Part shown: positions 1 to 10,598 of the stretch, in pieces
Numbering within the stretch: position 1 is the first letter of the stretch
Layout: the number at the start of each line of letters is the position of its first letter
Source: Reticulascus tulasneorum
Taxonomy: Eukaryota > Ascomycota > Sordariomycetes > Glomerellales > Reticulascaceae
Length of the DNA stretch: 64,000 nt
Assembly (NCBI GenBank): GCA_001557505.1
Contig: LSAX01000012.1
Location: 62,001 to 126,000, forward strand
Direction: 5' to 3'
Notes under the pieces: generated by a model
Told to the model about the DNA's origin: nothing
The model's input: only the letters and a program-made list of their open reading frames with translations
Databases searched by the model: none
Made by a program: the position numbers and the translations under genes

Positions 1-2095
1 GTGTAATCATACCGACACGGACGCCCTCCTGCTTAAAGATGCTTGTAAGCTGTACTGTATCTAACACTGTCATAGTGTCGATACAGACCAACTTATGGCC
101 GTTGAGTAGCGCGGTACACATTTCAAATATTGACGGGTCAAAAGCGAGATTTGTCATGTGGGCTACAGGTCCATATGCCGGCCGTTGTTTGACGACGTTG
201 ACTAAACTGCGATGTGGTACCATAATTCCCTTCGGACGACCTGTTGAACCAGAGGTGAAGATGACGTACGCGAGGCTTGTAGCTGTAGGTTGCTGGGCGG
301 TGTCTGCAAGTTTAACTAATTCATGGTGGCCAAGGGTATCGCCGATATATACCAGCTCCACGTCTGGCATCTCGATAGCCGGAGTAGCTACGTCGCCACC
401 GAGCAACACAAGCTTACGTCCATTAACAGCCGACAAGATCGCCTCGATGCGAGCTGCGGGAACATTGACATCGAGCGGTAAATATGCCAAGTTCGCCTTG
501 AGGATTCCGATGAAGGCAACGACCGTACGGCATGACCGCGGAGCCAGCACGCCAACAAGCGTCTCGGCCTCCATCCCACGCCGGCGAAGCCAACCAGCCA
601 TCTCGTCTGATTGTTGGTCAAGCTGAGCATAGGTCATCTGCTCTGACGAGTCCGTAACAGCTATCATATCCGGATATACGGCCATCTGATCGCGGAAGAC
701 GTCAACCACGCTTGACTCACGCGGGTAGTCAGTTCCCTCGATGTCGAGCAGGCCCATACTACGAAGATCTGTTATCCCGTCGGTGAGCGGCATCGACGTG
801 ATCGGTGTTTCGGGCTTATCGAGCCCACGACGTAGGATCTCTTGGAAGACGGCGATCATGGCCTGGATGGTCTTGAGCTCGAACAAGTCTGCAGCGAAGA
901 CGACGTTGCCAACTAGCCTCCCGGCCTCTTGGAACAGATGGAACTCAACATCGAACCGAGTGGTCGCAGCAGTGGGTATTTGCTCCCCTGCGAGGCCTTC
1001 CAGCAGGATTCTCCCGAGATCCTGTTGAGAGTGCACGGCAAACATGAGCTGCACCAGCGGGTTTCGTGACGTGTCCCTAGATCCTGGGATAACAGCAGAC
1101 ACGATGCGCTCGAATGGCACATCTTGGTTAGCGAATGCGGTTGTTGTCGTAGACCGAGTCTGACGCACCAATCCCTCAAATGTGTCATCTTCGCCGACGG
1201 TAATCCGCATACACTGAGTATTGACGAAGAATCCTATCATATTTTCTAGCTCTGGTCGGTTACGGTTGGCAATAGGTGTTCCAATGGTGGCATCTTCCGC
1301 ACCCGTGAGACGATAATGTGTGGCGCGGAATGCCGCGAGCAGGGCCACGAACGATGTTACCTGATGAGCTCGGCAGAACGCTCGGAGACTCTCATAAATC
1401 GAGCCCTCGATCACCAGCTGCACCACGCCAGCCTGACTAGAGAGCACGGTCGGCCGGGCGTGGTCTGTAAGAAGCTCGGCGGGAGAGCTGTCGGCGAGCT
1501 GGTTGGTCCAGTACTCAAGCTGGCGTTGGTGCTCGGCTACCTGTTCGTCTTGCTTCTGCCACAAGGCAAAGTCACGGTACTGGATCGGGAGCGGGGCCAC
1601 GCTTGACAGAGGGTCCTGGCCTCGGAGCGCCATAGCATAGAACTGGCCCAACTCCTGCCGCAGAATATCGATTGACCAGCCATCAGAAACGATGTGGTGC
1701 ATGACGATGGAGAGGATATGGTCGTCGTCCCCGAGCCGTAGTAGTGACACCCTCCATCCTGGCTCGGATGTCAGATCGAACGGAGTTGTCTGCTCCTGCT
1801 CTAGCGCCTGGATGTAGCTGCCATCCTGACCAGTAGGCACATCGATCACTCTGAGCTGCTTTGGGACGCTTGTTTGGATGGCTTGCATGCCAACACCATC
1901 TTGCTCCATAAACCTTGTGCGCAGGGTCTCGTGGCGTTCCTCCAGAGCGTGCAGGGCAGTAACAAGCGCATCGACATGAAGGGGTCCGCGCAAGCGCACT
2001 GCGAGCGGCATGAGATACCATGTTGCTCCGAGATTCAGCTGGTCCAAGAACCACAAGCGGCCCTGCGCAAACGACTGCTCTATAGGACCGGAGTA
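1..2095 (-). other. NRPS2 module 3 (C and partial A)
   Basis: C3 is complete with HHIVSDG. The A domain runs off the left edge after the region equivalent to the [14 protein letters not shown] segment of NRPS1 modules 2, 6 and 9 (here [14 protein letters not shown]). The visible part of the pocket (D-P-F-M) agrees with the same substrate as those modules. Confidence 0.8.
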
Positions 2096-5000
2096 CGCAG
2101 TAGAACGTATTTCACTATGCGGATTTGAGCCTCGCATAATGGTAGCTGCAAGGTCGGTGAGTATAGGCTGGTCGAATACATCTTTGACAGAAACGCGAGT
2201 ATCAAGCTGGCGGCTGATGCGGGCGGCAAGCTTTGTCGCCATGAGCGAATGGCCGCCGAGGTCGAAGAAGTTATCGGTGATGCCGACCTCCACGCCGAGC
2301 ACATCAGCAAACTCTTCGCAGAGCAGTATCTCAATCTCGTTACGTGGAGCCACGCGTGCGGATGGCGACTCGCTGCACGGAGCGATATGGGCCTTCCGAG
2401 CAAGCTCTGTGCGGTCAACTTTCCCGTTAGCATTAAGAGGCATCTGGTTCAGTACCACAATTCGCGCTGGGATCATATAGGACGGGAGCATGCCATACAA
2501 CCGATTACGGATCTCTTTTTCTGTACGACCTACCAATCCCTTGTTATTATTGTCGCCGACCAAGTCCTGGCTAGTAGAACTGTCTCCCCGGGTAAGGATG
2601 AACCCAACCATTTCTGGCTCTTGGTCTTCTTCCTTCCGAAGGATGACAGCAGCGTCACGGACAATATCGCAGCTGAGCATGGCATGTTCCACTTCGGCCG
2701 GCTCGATCCGGTGGCCACGGATCTTGATCTGCTGGTCCATGCGGCCAAAGAACTCGATCTGGCCGTCATTTGGCCGGTAGCGTACGCGATCACCCGTCCG
2801 GTACGCCCGCACCAGCTTGCCGTCGATGTTTACCTGAATGAAGCGGTCTTGTTCCAACGCCGAGTCCGTGTATCCTCGAGCAAGCCCGTCCCCTGTGACG
2901 ACAAGCTCTCCCATGACGCCAAGAGACACCAGCTGCTGGCGTGGGTCCATAATGAAAGCCCCGGAGTTACTGACAGCCCGACCAATTGGAACCCCGTTTG
3001 CGAAGGATTCACGGTCGCGAATACTATATATTGTGCTGAGGATTGTGTTCTCCGTTGGACCGTATGCGTTGTAGACGCCAGCCCGTACAAGTGTTTGCGC
3101 CTGGCTCGCGTCCCGACCATCAAACCGATCGCCGGCGGCGAATAGGACGTCTAAACGGCCTAGCATGGTTGGCATATCAGCCAGACACCGCTTGATTAGC
3201 GAAGGCGTAAGCATGGCTGCGCAGACTTGTTCTCGCTCGAAAACAGCCCCGAGAGCCTTTATATCAATGGTGGTAAAATAGTCGATGCAGACCACTGTTC
3301 CTCCATTTAGAAGCGCGCTATAGATTTCCCATACTGATGCATCGAAAGCAATGTTCGATAAGTGGGCCACATGAGCGCCTCGTGGTAGTTTGGAGACAAC
3401 ATTGCTTTGCTTCACGAGTCGTACAATGCCACGGTGGTCGACCATTACGCCCTTAGGCCGGCCTGTAGAGCCAGATGTGAAGATTACGTAGGCGAGGCTT
3501 GTAGCTGTAGGTTGCTGGGCGGAATCTGCAAGGTCAACCACTTCATGATTGCCAAGGGCATCGCCGATATACACTAGCTCCACGTCTGGCGTCTCGATAT
3601 CCGGAATAGCTACGTCGCCACCAAGCAACACAAGCTTATGTTCATCAACAGCCAATAAGATCGCCCCGATGCGAGCTGCGGGAACGTTTACATCAAGCGG
3701 TAAATATGCCAGGTTCGCCTTGAGGATACCCATGAAGGCAACAACTGTCTCGCAAGACCGCGGCGCCAGCACGCCAACAAGCGTCTCAGCCTCCATCCCA
3801 CGCCGGCGAAGCCAGCCAGCCATCTCGTCCGATCGCCGATCCAGCTGAGCATAGGTCATCTGCTCCGACGTATCCGTCACAGCTATCATATCCGGGCAGG
3901 CGGCCACCTGATCGCGGAAGACATCAACCACACTCGACTCGCGCGGATAGTCAGTTCTCTCGATGTCAAGTAGGCCCATGCTGCGAAGCTCCGCCATCCC
4001 GTCGGTGAGCGGCATCGACGAGATCGGCAAGTCGGGCTTATCGAGCCCACGACGTAGGATCTCGTGGAAGACGGCGACCATGGCCTGGATGGTCTTGAGC
4101 TCGAACAAGTCTGCAGCGAAGACGACGTTGCCAACTAGCCTCCCGGCCTCTTGGAATAGATGGAACTCAACATCAAACCGAGTGGTCGCAGTAGTGGGTA
4201 TTAGCTCCCCTGTCATGCCCTTTAACTGAATTCTCCCGAGATCCTGTTGAGAATGCACGGCAAATATGAGCTGCACCAGTGGGTTTCGCGACGTGTCCCT
4301 AGATCCAGGAAGGAGGGCCGATACGATGCGCTCGAACGGCACATCTTGGTTATCGAATGATGATGTTGTCGTGGACCGAGTCTGCCGCACCAATCCCTCA
4401 AATGTGTCGTCTTCGCCAACGGTAATCCGCATACACTGAGTATTGACGAAGAATCCTATCATGTTTTCTAGCTCTGGTCGGTTGCGGTTGGCAATAGGCG
4501 TTCCAATGGTGGCATCTTCCGCACCCGTGAGACGATAATGTGTGGCGCGGAATGCCGCGAGCAGGGCCACGAACGATGTTACCTGATGAGCTCGGCAGAA
4601 CGCTCGGAGACTCTCATAAATCGAGCCCTCGATCACCAGCTGCACCACGCCAGCCTGACTAGAGAGCACGGTCGGCCGGGCGTGGTCTGTAAGAAGCTCG
4701 GCGGGAGAGCTGTCGGCGAGCTGGTTGGTCCAGTACTCAAGCTGGCGTTGGTGCTCGGCTACCTGTTCGTCTTGCTTCTGCCACAAGGCAAAGTCACGGT
4801 ACTGGATCGGGAGCGGGGCCACGCTTGACAGAGGGTCCTGGCCTCGGAGCGCCATAGCATAGAACTGGCCCAACTCCTGCCGCAGAATATCGATTGACCA
4901 GCCATCAGAAACGATGTGGTGCATGACGATGGAGAGGATATGGTCGTCGTCCCCGAGCCGTAGTAGTGACACCCTCCATCCTGGCTCGGATGTCAGATCG

Positions 5001-8000
5001 AACGGAGTTGTCTGCTCCTGCTCTAGCGCCTGGATGTAGCTGCCATCCTGACCAGTAGGCACATCGATCACTCTGAGCTGCTTTGGGACGCTTGTTTGGA
5101 TGGCTTGCATGCCAACACCATCTTGCTCCATAAACCTTGTGCGCAGGGTCTCGTGGCGTTCCTCCAGAGCGTGCAGGGCAGTAACAAGCGCATCGACATG
5201 AAGGGGTCCGCGCAAGCGCACTGCGAGCGGCATGAGATACCATGTTGCTCCGAGATTTAGCTGGTCTAAGAACCACAGGCGGCCCTGCGCAAACGACTGC
5301 TTCACAGGACCGGAGTACGGCGACGGGCGGATTGGATTATGTGGGTCCCAGCCTCGTATGATTGTAGCTTCAAGGCTAGAAAGGGTGGGGTTCCGGAATA
5401 TGTCGATCATATTTAAGGTTATTCCAGATGATCTCGCCATGTTCACTAATTTAATCGCTGCAATCGAGTCACCGCCTAAGTCGATGAAGCTAGCCGTGGG
5501 GCTGTTGGAGTTCGGATCGAGATTTAAGCTCCGGAACCATAGTTGTCGCAGTTTTCCTTCTGGACTGGCTTTCGAATCGAACTGTTCTTTTTGTGGAGAG
5601 GTGTTGTGCTTTTTTATTTCATCTAATAACTCAAGGCTGATGAACCGCAGCCTCTTCCGGTCCGTCTTTCCAGTCGTAGTAGTTGGAAAACTGGTCATGC
5701 GAATATAGTACGACGGAATGGAATACCGAGGGACTACCTGTTGTAGCTTTGTGCTTATTTCTCTCGCAGCACTGTTCTCCATTATGTAGGCACCCATGGT
5801 CGATAGGCTCTGCGGAGTCTTCTCTCCGTTACATAGTGGGCCTGTCAGGAAAGCAAGTAAAACCATGGTGTTTGACGAGCCAGATCGTCTGACGGCTTCC
5901 ACCACGGGCATCAAGTGGCTGGGCAGTTGTTGTCGCAAATGACTTTCCACATCCCCAAGCTCTACCCGCTGCCCTCGAATCTTGACCTGCAAGTCTCCAC
6001 GTCCAAGGTACAAAACAGTACCATCTGATCTGTAACGTACAAGATCTCCAGTCCTGAATAAACGAACAGAGTCGGGCATGTGATTTCCTGGGTACCAGCC
6101 AGGCGCCGTCGCGAGGAAAGGGCACTTGTCCTGCGACGGAACGACGAGATATCCTCGTGCAATCCCTGGACTTTCAACCATCAACTCACCAATGCAGCCA
6201 ATTGGTGCCAGTTGATCAGGATTGTTTGGGTCAGTAATCCAGAAGCGCGCGCCTGCGGCGCGGCCAATATTATTTAGCTCAGCGGTGTCTGGATTGACTG
6301 TATTAACGCTGCAGGCAGTTGAACTCTCACTTTGGCCGTAGGCATACAGGAGCTGGACCCGCGAGGCCCAAGTGTCTCTCATTTCTGCTGACATTTGTTC
6401 TCCACACAATACTAGCGTTCGTAGTCCATGAACACTTTCTGGCTCAATAGCCGCGACAAAAGAAGGAGTAAATAGCGCCCAGTTGACTCCCACACGATTG
6501 ATAAAAGCTGGAATGCTATTCACCCGGTCGTTCTCAGAAGGAATGCATACGCAGCCACCATGCATTAAGGTAGTCAAGATTTCTACCAGACATGCGCCGA
6601 AAGCATACGAGGCGAATTGAAGAGCGCGCGTTTGCCTGGTAATCGCCAATGCGGGGCCAAACTCGAGGGAACATGACGAAAATCCTCGATGCTCAATCAT
6701 ACTACCCTTTGGCTCCCCTGTGCTTCCAGAGGTGAAGATAATATAGGCCAAATCTTTCGGCTCCGCGATAGGTGAGAGCTGACCTTCATCATTTAACAGA
6801 GCCTGTGTAAGGTCGTCGTCGAACACAATGCAGTGGGACACGACAGTACACATAGTGCTGTATTGGAGCTTAGAAGTGAGAGCAAGCTTGGCAGAAGTTT
6901 GATGACAGATCTGCGCAATTCTAGCCGGCGGCTGGGAAGGGTCAATGAGTGTAAAGGCCTGGCCAGCTTTCAGCACCGCCAGCATTGCAGGGACGATCCA
7001 TTTCGTCTTCTCAAAACATAGCGGTATCGCCTGCCCTAATTCGAAATCAAGCAACCTGATATGCCGCGCGAGGCGTGAAGACAGGCTGTCCAGCTCGGAA
7101 TATGTCCACTCTCCATCCCAAGCAATCACGGCAGTCTTGCGTGGCGTCTCAGCAGCCCTCTTGGCTATTACCTCGTGGATGCATTCATCGTGTGTCTGGA
7201 GCAGTCCCGCATTCCAATCCTGGATTTCTGCTTGGTCCTCTTCCGTAATAACGTCAAAGTCTTTGATAGGCCCATCGACTTCGTGGCTCCGAAATTGCTT
7301 GATCAAGCACCCAAACTGCCTGAGGAATCGAGCCATCTGAGGGGCGTCAATCACGCCCGGATCGTGTCGTGCAAACAGTTTAACTGAGTCGTCAGCCATC
7401 TGGCAGTTGATTAACAGAGCACGATCGTTATAGGGTACGAATCTATCTAATTCAGTAACACCATGATGAAGCCAAGAGCTCGGCTTTTGTGGATTGCCGC
7501 TAGTGGTGACTACTAGCACCGTTTGGAATCCACAAGCGGCGGGCCCGAAGTCTCCAGCGCGACGGATGCCTTGAAGGCCAGTTTGTTCAAACTCGCGCAT
7601 GGCAGCGTTTTGCGTTGTGATCTCTTGCATAAGACCTGACCCGGATTGATAACGAGCGCAACGCACGCGTGCCGGTATCACGGTTCGTGTTGGGCCATCG
7701 ATCGGCTGCTCCCGCCCCCGGAACAAGGGAGGACGCTCCACCACGATGCCAAAAAGGGCTTCGGAAGCGTGCGTATATCGAGCAAGGAGCACCGCGAGCG
7801 CTGCTTGACAAATCACCGTGTTGTCCCATTTCTGCTGGACCGAGCCGGGACATGAAAAACGATACTCTGCCTGCGCGTCAGGACGAGGCACAGTCGAGGG
7901 GGACGGCAACGGAGGAAATGCAGAGGCATCTAAGCCGTCAAAGTACTGCTGCCAAAAACGGGCCGCGACTTCCGGATCCCCGGTGAGGGGCCCCGATAGT

Positions 8001-8578
8001 ATTCCTGCCCCTGGAGAGGGTTGGATTTTGCCGCCGTCATAGGCTGTGAGTACGTTTTGAAGGATGCGCTCCTGGAAAGCGCTGTCTACTTGGATATGAC
8101 TGAATGTCCAAATGAGCAGCCTCTGCTTTGTGCTCGGGTCCTCGAGGACAGTATATCGATTGCACTGAGATCCAGTCACTGCGGCAGCCGCCTCATCTTC
8201 GCTGACTGTCTTGTCTATGTCCAGACGTGGCCCGTACTTCCACAGGAAGCTCTCTAGTAGCACGACCTGGAAATAGTCCCCCGATTCTAAAGTGAGCATG
8301 CAAGTCCGCAAAGCCGGGGTCCGACGCACAACTTCCTTCCAAGCTGCGGCCAAGCGTGCGACGTCGACATTTTCCGGGATCTCGTAGATGACATGGCCAA
8401 CAGCCCGCCGTCCATCCTTGGCAGCATAATCCATGACGTCGCGTTGGAACGGCAGGCATGGTAGGATGCTCTCAATCTTGCCTGGGTCTAATCCATACTG
8501 TCGAATCGCTTGCAAGTAACGAGTGTCGCGATCCTTGTGGGCATCATCAGATGCGACGAAGATGTTGGATGCTTCCAT
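1..8578 (-). CDS. NRPS2: N-methylated-peptide-type nonribosomal peptide synthetase, 5' part
   Basis: The ATG is at 8578-8576. The frame stays open to the left edge, giving about 2859 residues without a stop, so the 3' part lies outside the window. Visible order: degenerate starter C domain (about 8490-7240, SHIQVDS in place of HHxxxDG), A1 (about 7170-5660), T1 (LGGDS near 5470), C2 (from about 5316), A2 (FTSGSTG near 3475; no methyltransferase insert), T2 (LGGHS near 2255), C3 (intact HHIVSDG near 1690) and the start of A3. It is a close paralog of NRPS1 on the same strand, and its first module matches that of NRPS1 motif for motif. By my alignment to the GrsA pocket, the A1 code is G-A-V-F-V-C-A-T-A-K, lacking the usual Asp; A2 reads D-A-W-M-F-A-A-I-L-K; A3 begins D-P-F-M, like modules 2, 6 and 9 of NRPS1. 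The product is unknown. The number of further modules cannot be told from here. Confidence 0.93.
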   Translation of the reverse strand, partial: MEASNIFVASDDAHKDRDTRYLQAIRQYGLDPGKIESILPCLPFQRDVMDYAAKDGRRAVGHVIYEIPENVDVARLAAAWKEVVRRTPALRTCMLTLESGDYFQVVLLESFLWKYGPRLDIDKTVSEDEAAAAVTGSQCNRYTVLEDPSTKQRLLIWTFSHIQVDSAFQERILQNVLTAYDGGKIQPSPGAGILSGPLTGDPEVAARFWQQYFDGLDASAFPPLPSPSTVPRPDAQAEYRFSCPGSVQQKWDNTVICQAALAVLLARYTHASEALFGIVVERPPLFRGREQPIDGPTRTVIPARVRCARYQSGSGLMQEITTQNAAMREFEQTGLQGIRRAGDFGPAACGFQTVLVVTTSGNPQKPSSWLHHGVTELDRFVPYNDRALLINCQMADDSVKLFARHDPGVIDAPQMARFLRQFGCLIKQFRSHEVDGPIKDFDVITEEDQAEIQDWNAGLLQTHDECIHEVIAKRAAETPRKTAVIAWDGEWTYSELDSLSSRLARHIRLLDFELGQAIPLCFEKTKWIVPAMLAVLKAGQAFTLIDPSQPPARIAQICHQTSAKLALTSKLQYSTMCTVVSHCIVFDDDLTQALLNDEGQLSPIAEPKDLAYIIFTSGSTGEPKGSMIEHRGFSSCSLEFGPALAITRQTRALQFASYAFGACLVEILTTLMHGGCVCIPSENDRVNSIPAFINRVGVNWALFTPSFVAAIEPESVHGLRTLVLCGEQMSAEMRDTWASRVQLLYAYGQSESSTACSVNTVNPDTAELNNIGRAAGARFWITDPNNPDQLAPIGCIGELMVESPGIARGYLVVPSQDKCPFLATAPGWYPGNHMPDSVRLFRTGDLVRYRSDGTVLYLGRGDLQVKIRGQRVELGDVESHLRQQLPSHLMPVVEAVRRSGSSNTMVLLAFLTGPLCNGEKTPQSLSTMGAYIMENSAAREISTKLQQVVPRYSIPSYYIRMTSFPTTTTGKTDRKRLRFISLELLDEIKKHNTSPQKEQFDSKASPEGKLRQLWFRSLNLDPNSNSPTASFIDLGGDSIAAIKLVNMARSSGITLNMIDIFRNPTLSSLEATIIRGWDPHNPIRPSPYSGPVKQSFAQGRLWFLDQLNLGATWYLMPLAVRLRGPLHVDALVTALHALEERHETLRTRFMEQDGVGMQAIQTSVPKQLRVIDVPTGQDGSYIQALEQEQTTPFDLTSEPGWRVSLLRLGDDDHILSIVMHHIVSDGWSIDILRQELGQFYAMALRGQDPLSSVAPLPIQYRDFALWQKQDEQVAEHQRQLEYWTNQLADSSPAELLTDHARPTVLSSQAGVVQLVIEGSIYESLRAFCRAHQVTSFVALLAAFRATHYRLTGAEDATIGTPIANRNRPELENMIGFFVNTQCMRITVGEDDTFEGLVRQTRSTTTSSFDNQDVPFERIVSALLPGSRDTSRNPLVQLIFAVHSQQDLGRIQLKGMTGELIPTTATTRFDVEFHLFQEAGRLVGNVVFAADLFELKTIQAMVAVFHEILRRGLDKPDLPISSMPLTDGMAELRSMGLLDIERTDYPRESSVVDVFRDQVAACPDMIAVTDTSEQMTYAQLDRRSDEMAGWLRRRGMEAETLVGVLAPRSCETVVAFMGILKANLAYLPLDVNVPAARIGAILLAVDEHKLVLLGGDVAIPDIETPDVELVYIGDALGNHEVVDLADSAQQPTATSLAYVIFTSGSTGRPKGVMVDHRGIVRLVKQSNVVSKLPRGAHVAHLSNIAFDASVWEIYSALLNGGTVVCIDYFTTIDIKALGAVFEREQVCAAMLTPSLIKRCLADMPTMLGRLDVLFAAGDRFDGRDASQAQTLVRAGVYNAYGPTENTILSTIYSIRDRESFANGVPIGRAVSNSGAFIMDPRQQLVSLGVMGELVVTGDGLARGYTDSALEQDRFIQVNIDGKLVRAYRTGDRVRYRPNDGQIEFFGRMDQQIKIRGHRIEPAEVEHAMLSCDIVRDAAVILRKEEDQEPEMVGFILTRGDSSTSQDLVGDNNNKGLVGRTEKEIRNRLYGMLPSYMIPARIVVLNQMPLNANGKVDRTELARKAHIAPCSESPSARVAPRNEIEILLCEEFADVLGVEVGITDNFFDLGGHSLMATKLAARISRQLDTRVSVKDVFDQPILTDLAATIMRGSNPHSEIRSTAYSGPIEQSFAQGRLWFLDQLNLGATWYLMPLAVRLRGPLHVDALVTALHALEERHETLRTRFMEQDGVGMQAIQTSVPKQLRVIDVPTGQDGSYIQALEQEQTTPFDLTSEPGWRVSLLRLGDDDHILSIVMHHIVSDGWSIDILRQELGQFYAMALRGQDPLSSVAPLPIQYRDFALWQKQDEQVAEHQRQLEYWTNQLADSSPAELLTDHARPTVLSSQAGVVQLVIEGSIYESLRAFCRAHQVTSFVALLAAFRATHYRLTGAEDATIGTPIANRNRPELENMIGFFVNTQCMRITVGEDDTFEGLVRQTRSTTTTAFANQDVPFERIVSAVIPGSRDTSRNPLVQLMFAVHSQQDLGRILLEGLAGEQIPTAATTRFDVEFHLFQEAGRLVGNVVFAADLFELKTIQAMIAVFQEILRRGLDKPETPITSMPLTDGITDLRSMGLLDIEGTDYPRESSVVDVFRDQMAVYPDMIAVTDSSEQMTYAQLDQQSDEMAGWLRRRGMEAETLVGVLAPRSCRTVVAFIGILKANLAYLPLDVNVPAARIEAILSAVNGRKLVLLGGDVATPAIEMPDVELVYIGDTLGHHELVKLADTAQQPTATSLAYVIFTSGSTGRPKGIMVPHRSLVNVVKQRPAYGPVAHMTNLAFDPSIFEMCTALLNGHKLVCIDTMTVLDTVQLTSIFKQEGVRVGMIT
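2096..5316 (-). other. NRPS2 module 2 (C-A-T)
   Basis: C2 keeps the HHxxxDG motif. The A domain carries VMVDHRG, FDASVWE, YGPTENT and NGKVDR. The T domain has NFFDLGGHS. There is no methyltransferase between A8 and A10; a linker of about 30 residues with an Asn run sits there instead. The pocket code (D-A-W-M-F-A-A-I-L-K) is closest to that of module 8 of NRPS1. The C2 coding stretch 4501-5257 is identical to 1279-2035 in C3. Confidence 0.8.
5317..8578 (-). other. NRPS2 module 1 (C0-A1-T1), putative hydroxy-acid starter
   Basis: The start resembles NRPS1 from the motif LPCLPFQRDVM onwards. The C0 domain has lost the first His and the Gly of HHxxxDG, so a normal condensation role is doubtful; an N-terminal C domain is also known in cyclosporin synthetase. 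A1 has FTSGSTG near 6730, then AFGACLVE where amino-acid domains have FDxxxWE, then YGQSES and an A10 motif GKTDRK. The missing Asp that binds the alpha-amino group suggests a hydroxy or keto acid substrate. T1 carries LGGDS, not the LGGHS of all later carriers. Confidence 0.8.
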
Positions 8579-8781
8579 GATGCTAAGTGTCAGTTCGTGG
8601 CTGGAGGTTAGTTGCTGTGTCTAGTTACGTGTAAGTGCTAAGCTATCGCTAGAGATATATCACTTTCTGGCCAGGTAACAAGAAGAGCACCCAGCGTTGG
8701 GGTACTATTGCGTATATATTTGAATCCGTTTAATCGCAGCGTTGCATCGGAAGTCAACACGGGATAGAGAGGATAGAATAA

Positions 8782-8890
8782 CGGATGTTACACAAAACAA
8801 TAGCAAACGTTACACAAAGTACAACGGATGTTACACAAAGAATAGCAGATGTTACACAAAGAATAACAGATGTTACACAAGAATAGCAGG
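8782..8890. repeat. 21/22-bp minisatellite, five copies
   Basis: The core GATGTTACACAAAGAATAGCA recurs about five times. The TTACACAA element starts at about 8788, 8810, 8831, 8852 and 8873, giving spacings of 22, 21, 21 and 21 bp. It lies about 200 bp upstream of the NRPS2 start, so it may sit in its promoter region, although a regulatory role is only a guess. Confidence 0.85.
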
Positions 8891-10485
8891 TTGCATAAAT
8901 CAAAGAATCCGTGGCTTTCTGATATTTCAGGGCTCTATTTGCTTAAAGACCTTGGATCTTTGTTGAACCGAAGCTGATACGTAGCACGAGCTCTTGTCAG
9001 TCGAGGCCATAAGACCACAAACAGCCAGAATAAACAGGTACGCGGTAATCTCCACTGATCACTACCAAGACGGCGACGATGACAAGAACAACAACAAGCT
9101 CCTGACCATTCAAGTGAGTCTACAAGGCATCCGAGGACTGGAGCAATGGAATTAAGGCCAAGACCCTCAAACTGCTAAGTGCTGGAATTCTCTCAGTAGA
9201 GGGATGAATCGAATCCGCGAAGACACGCCCCGTGTCAAAGAACGGTTCGGAGCTCCACATCGAGGCCTGCACTGTACATTGTCCTTTGCCAAGAATTTAA
9301 ATACGCAGCGTGCTTTATAGCGATGTAGAGCTGCGCCTCTGTATGACGATGAAGATTCTACCAATAAATGCTATTGATAAATCGCAATGACCTCCCCCCA
9401 CCCGTGCTACGGATGATTAGCCGCTGGTTACAGCTGTACAAGAGATGGTCAGTACGGTACCTAGGCTACATCCAAGTCAGATGGGCTATCCGCGCTAGGC
9501 TAATTCAGTAGCACAGCGATATGGACATTGCCAGTGCGGAACAACCATATTGGATAGGTGTTAAATGTACTTAGTACTTATTTAGACGCGGAGGATACTA
9601 CAAATACCTGTCCAAGTAACATCATTTTTATAAAGTTACTTATTAGAATCCTCGAGGTACCTATCCAGTATTCCAGCACGGACCATCACTCCGAGCTCGA
9701 TGGTCCAAGCTTCGTCACAAATCGGTACCTGAACGACTATCATCAGGTAATGTGTTCTTGAGAATGATGTTCTCCAAGCGGGACACGAATGCGTCTCGTC
9801 GCCGAATTAACCCTGTGCAGGGAATCCTGATTGGACAGGTTGACATTTGTGTCTTGGGTCCACAGGATCGATGTCGACCCCTCAACGTCGTGAGCCCAGG
9901 GCGATAAATGGGTTTCATCATTTTGGAGACTGACGGATGAGACCTCACAGGTTGGCTATTTTAACTGTGGTTTATTCCAAAGTGGACTTTTTCATCCATT
10001 CAAACCTTCCTGGTTAGTACAACCCTTTTCATTTTATCGGATTTTCAGCACCGACACGTTGTTTCGAGCTAAGAATTGTTGCCAAGCCTCTCTTTACCTG
10101 GTAAAGATGCAAGAAAAATGTTCGCTGTGTTGCCTAATTTCGGACAGTTCTATTTTATTTATTCATTTTATAATAGCAATACTGTCTCTTGTGCTAATTG
10201 AGGAGTGCCTAACACTGCTTTGAACGATTCATTGATATTGTCTACGTCCATCGTGTTATTATCCTAGATCGCATTACTACCCACAAACTCGATCTCTGCA
10301 TATTGTCGATGAACCAGATTGGAGTAATTTGTGATACATTCATGGCATCACGCTATGTCGCGACACCTCAGGTCGCCAGTCATCCCCAAAACCAGCTTTA
10401 GGGCTATAATCTAGTCCGAATAAGCCGCGTTCTTCCTCCAGCATTCTGTATTTAAATGCTAGCTCGTTCGTAGTTGGAAGTACCA

Positions 10486-10598
10486 TGATTGTCGTGTATG
10501 CAGTGATTGTCGTGTATGCAATGATTGTCGTGTACGCAGTGATTGTCGTGTACGCAGTGATTGTCGTCTATGCAGTGATTGTCGTCTAGGCAGCGATT
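10486..10598. repeat. 18-bp minisatellite, about six copies
   Basis: The unit TGATTGTCGTGTACGCAG recurs about six times with a few substitutions (TATG/TACG, GTGT/GTCT). The last copies diverge into GCGATTACCG. It lies in a gene-free stretch between NRPS2 and the pyrroline-5-carboxylate reductase relic. Confidence 0.88.

Noticed and set aside
2249..3145. 298-codon plus-strand open frame inside NRPS2
   Set aside because: It is the exact antisense of the NRPS2 A2/T2 coding frame; codon bias of the real gene keeps it open.
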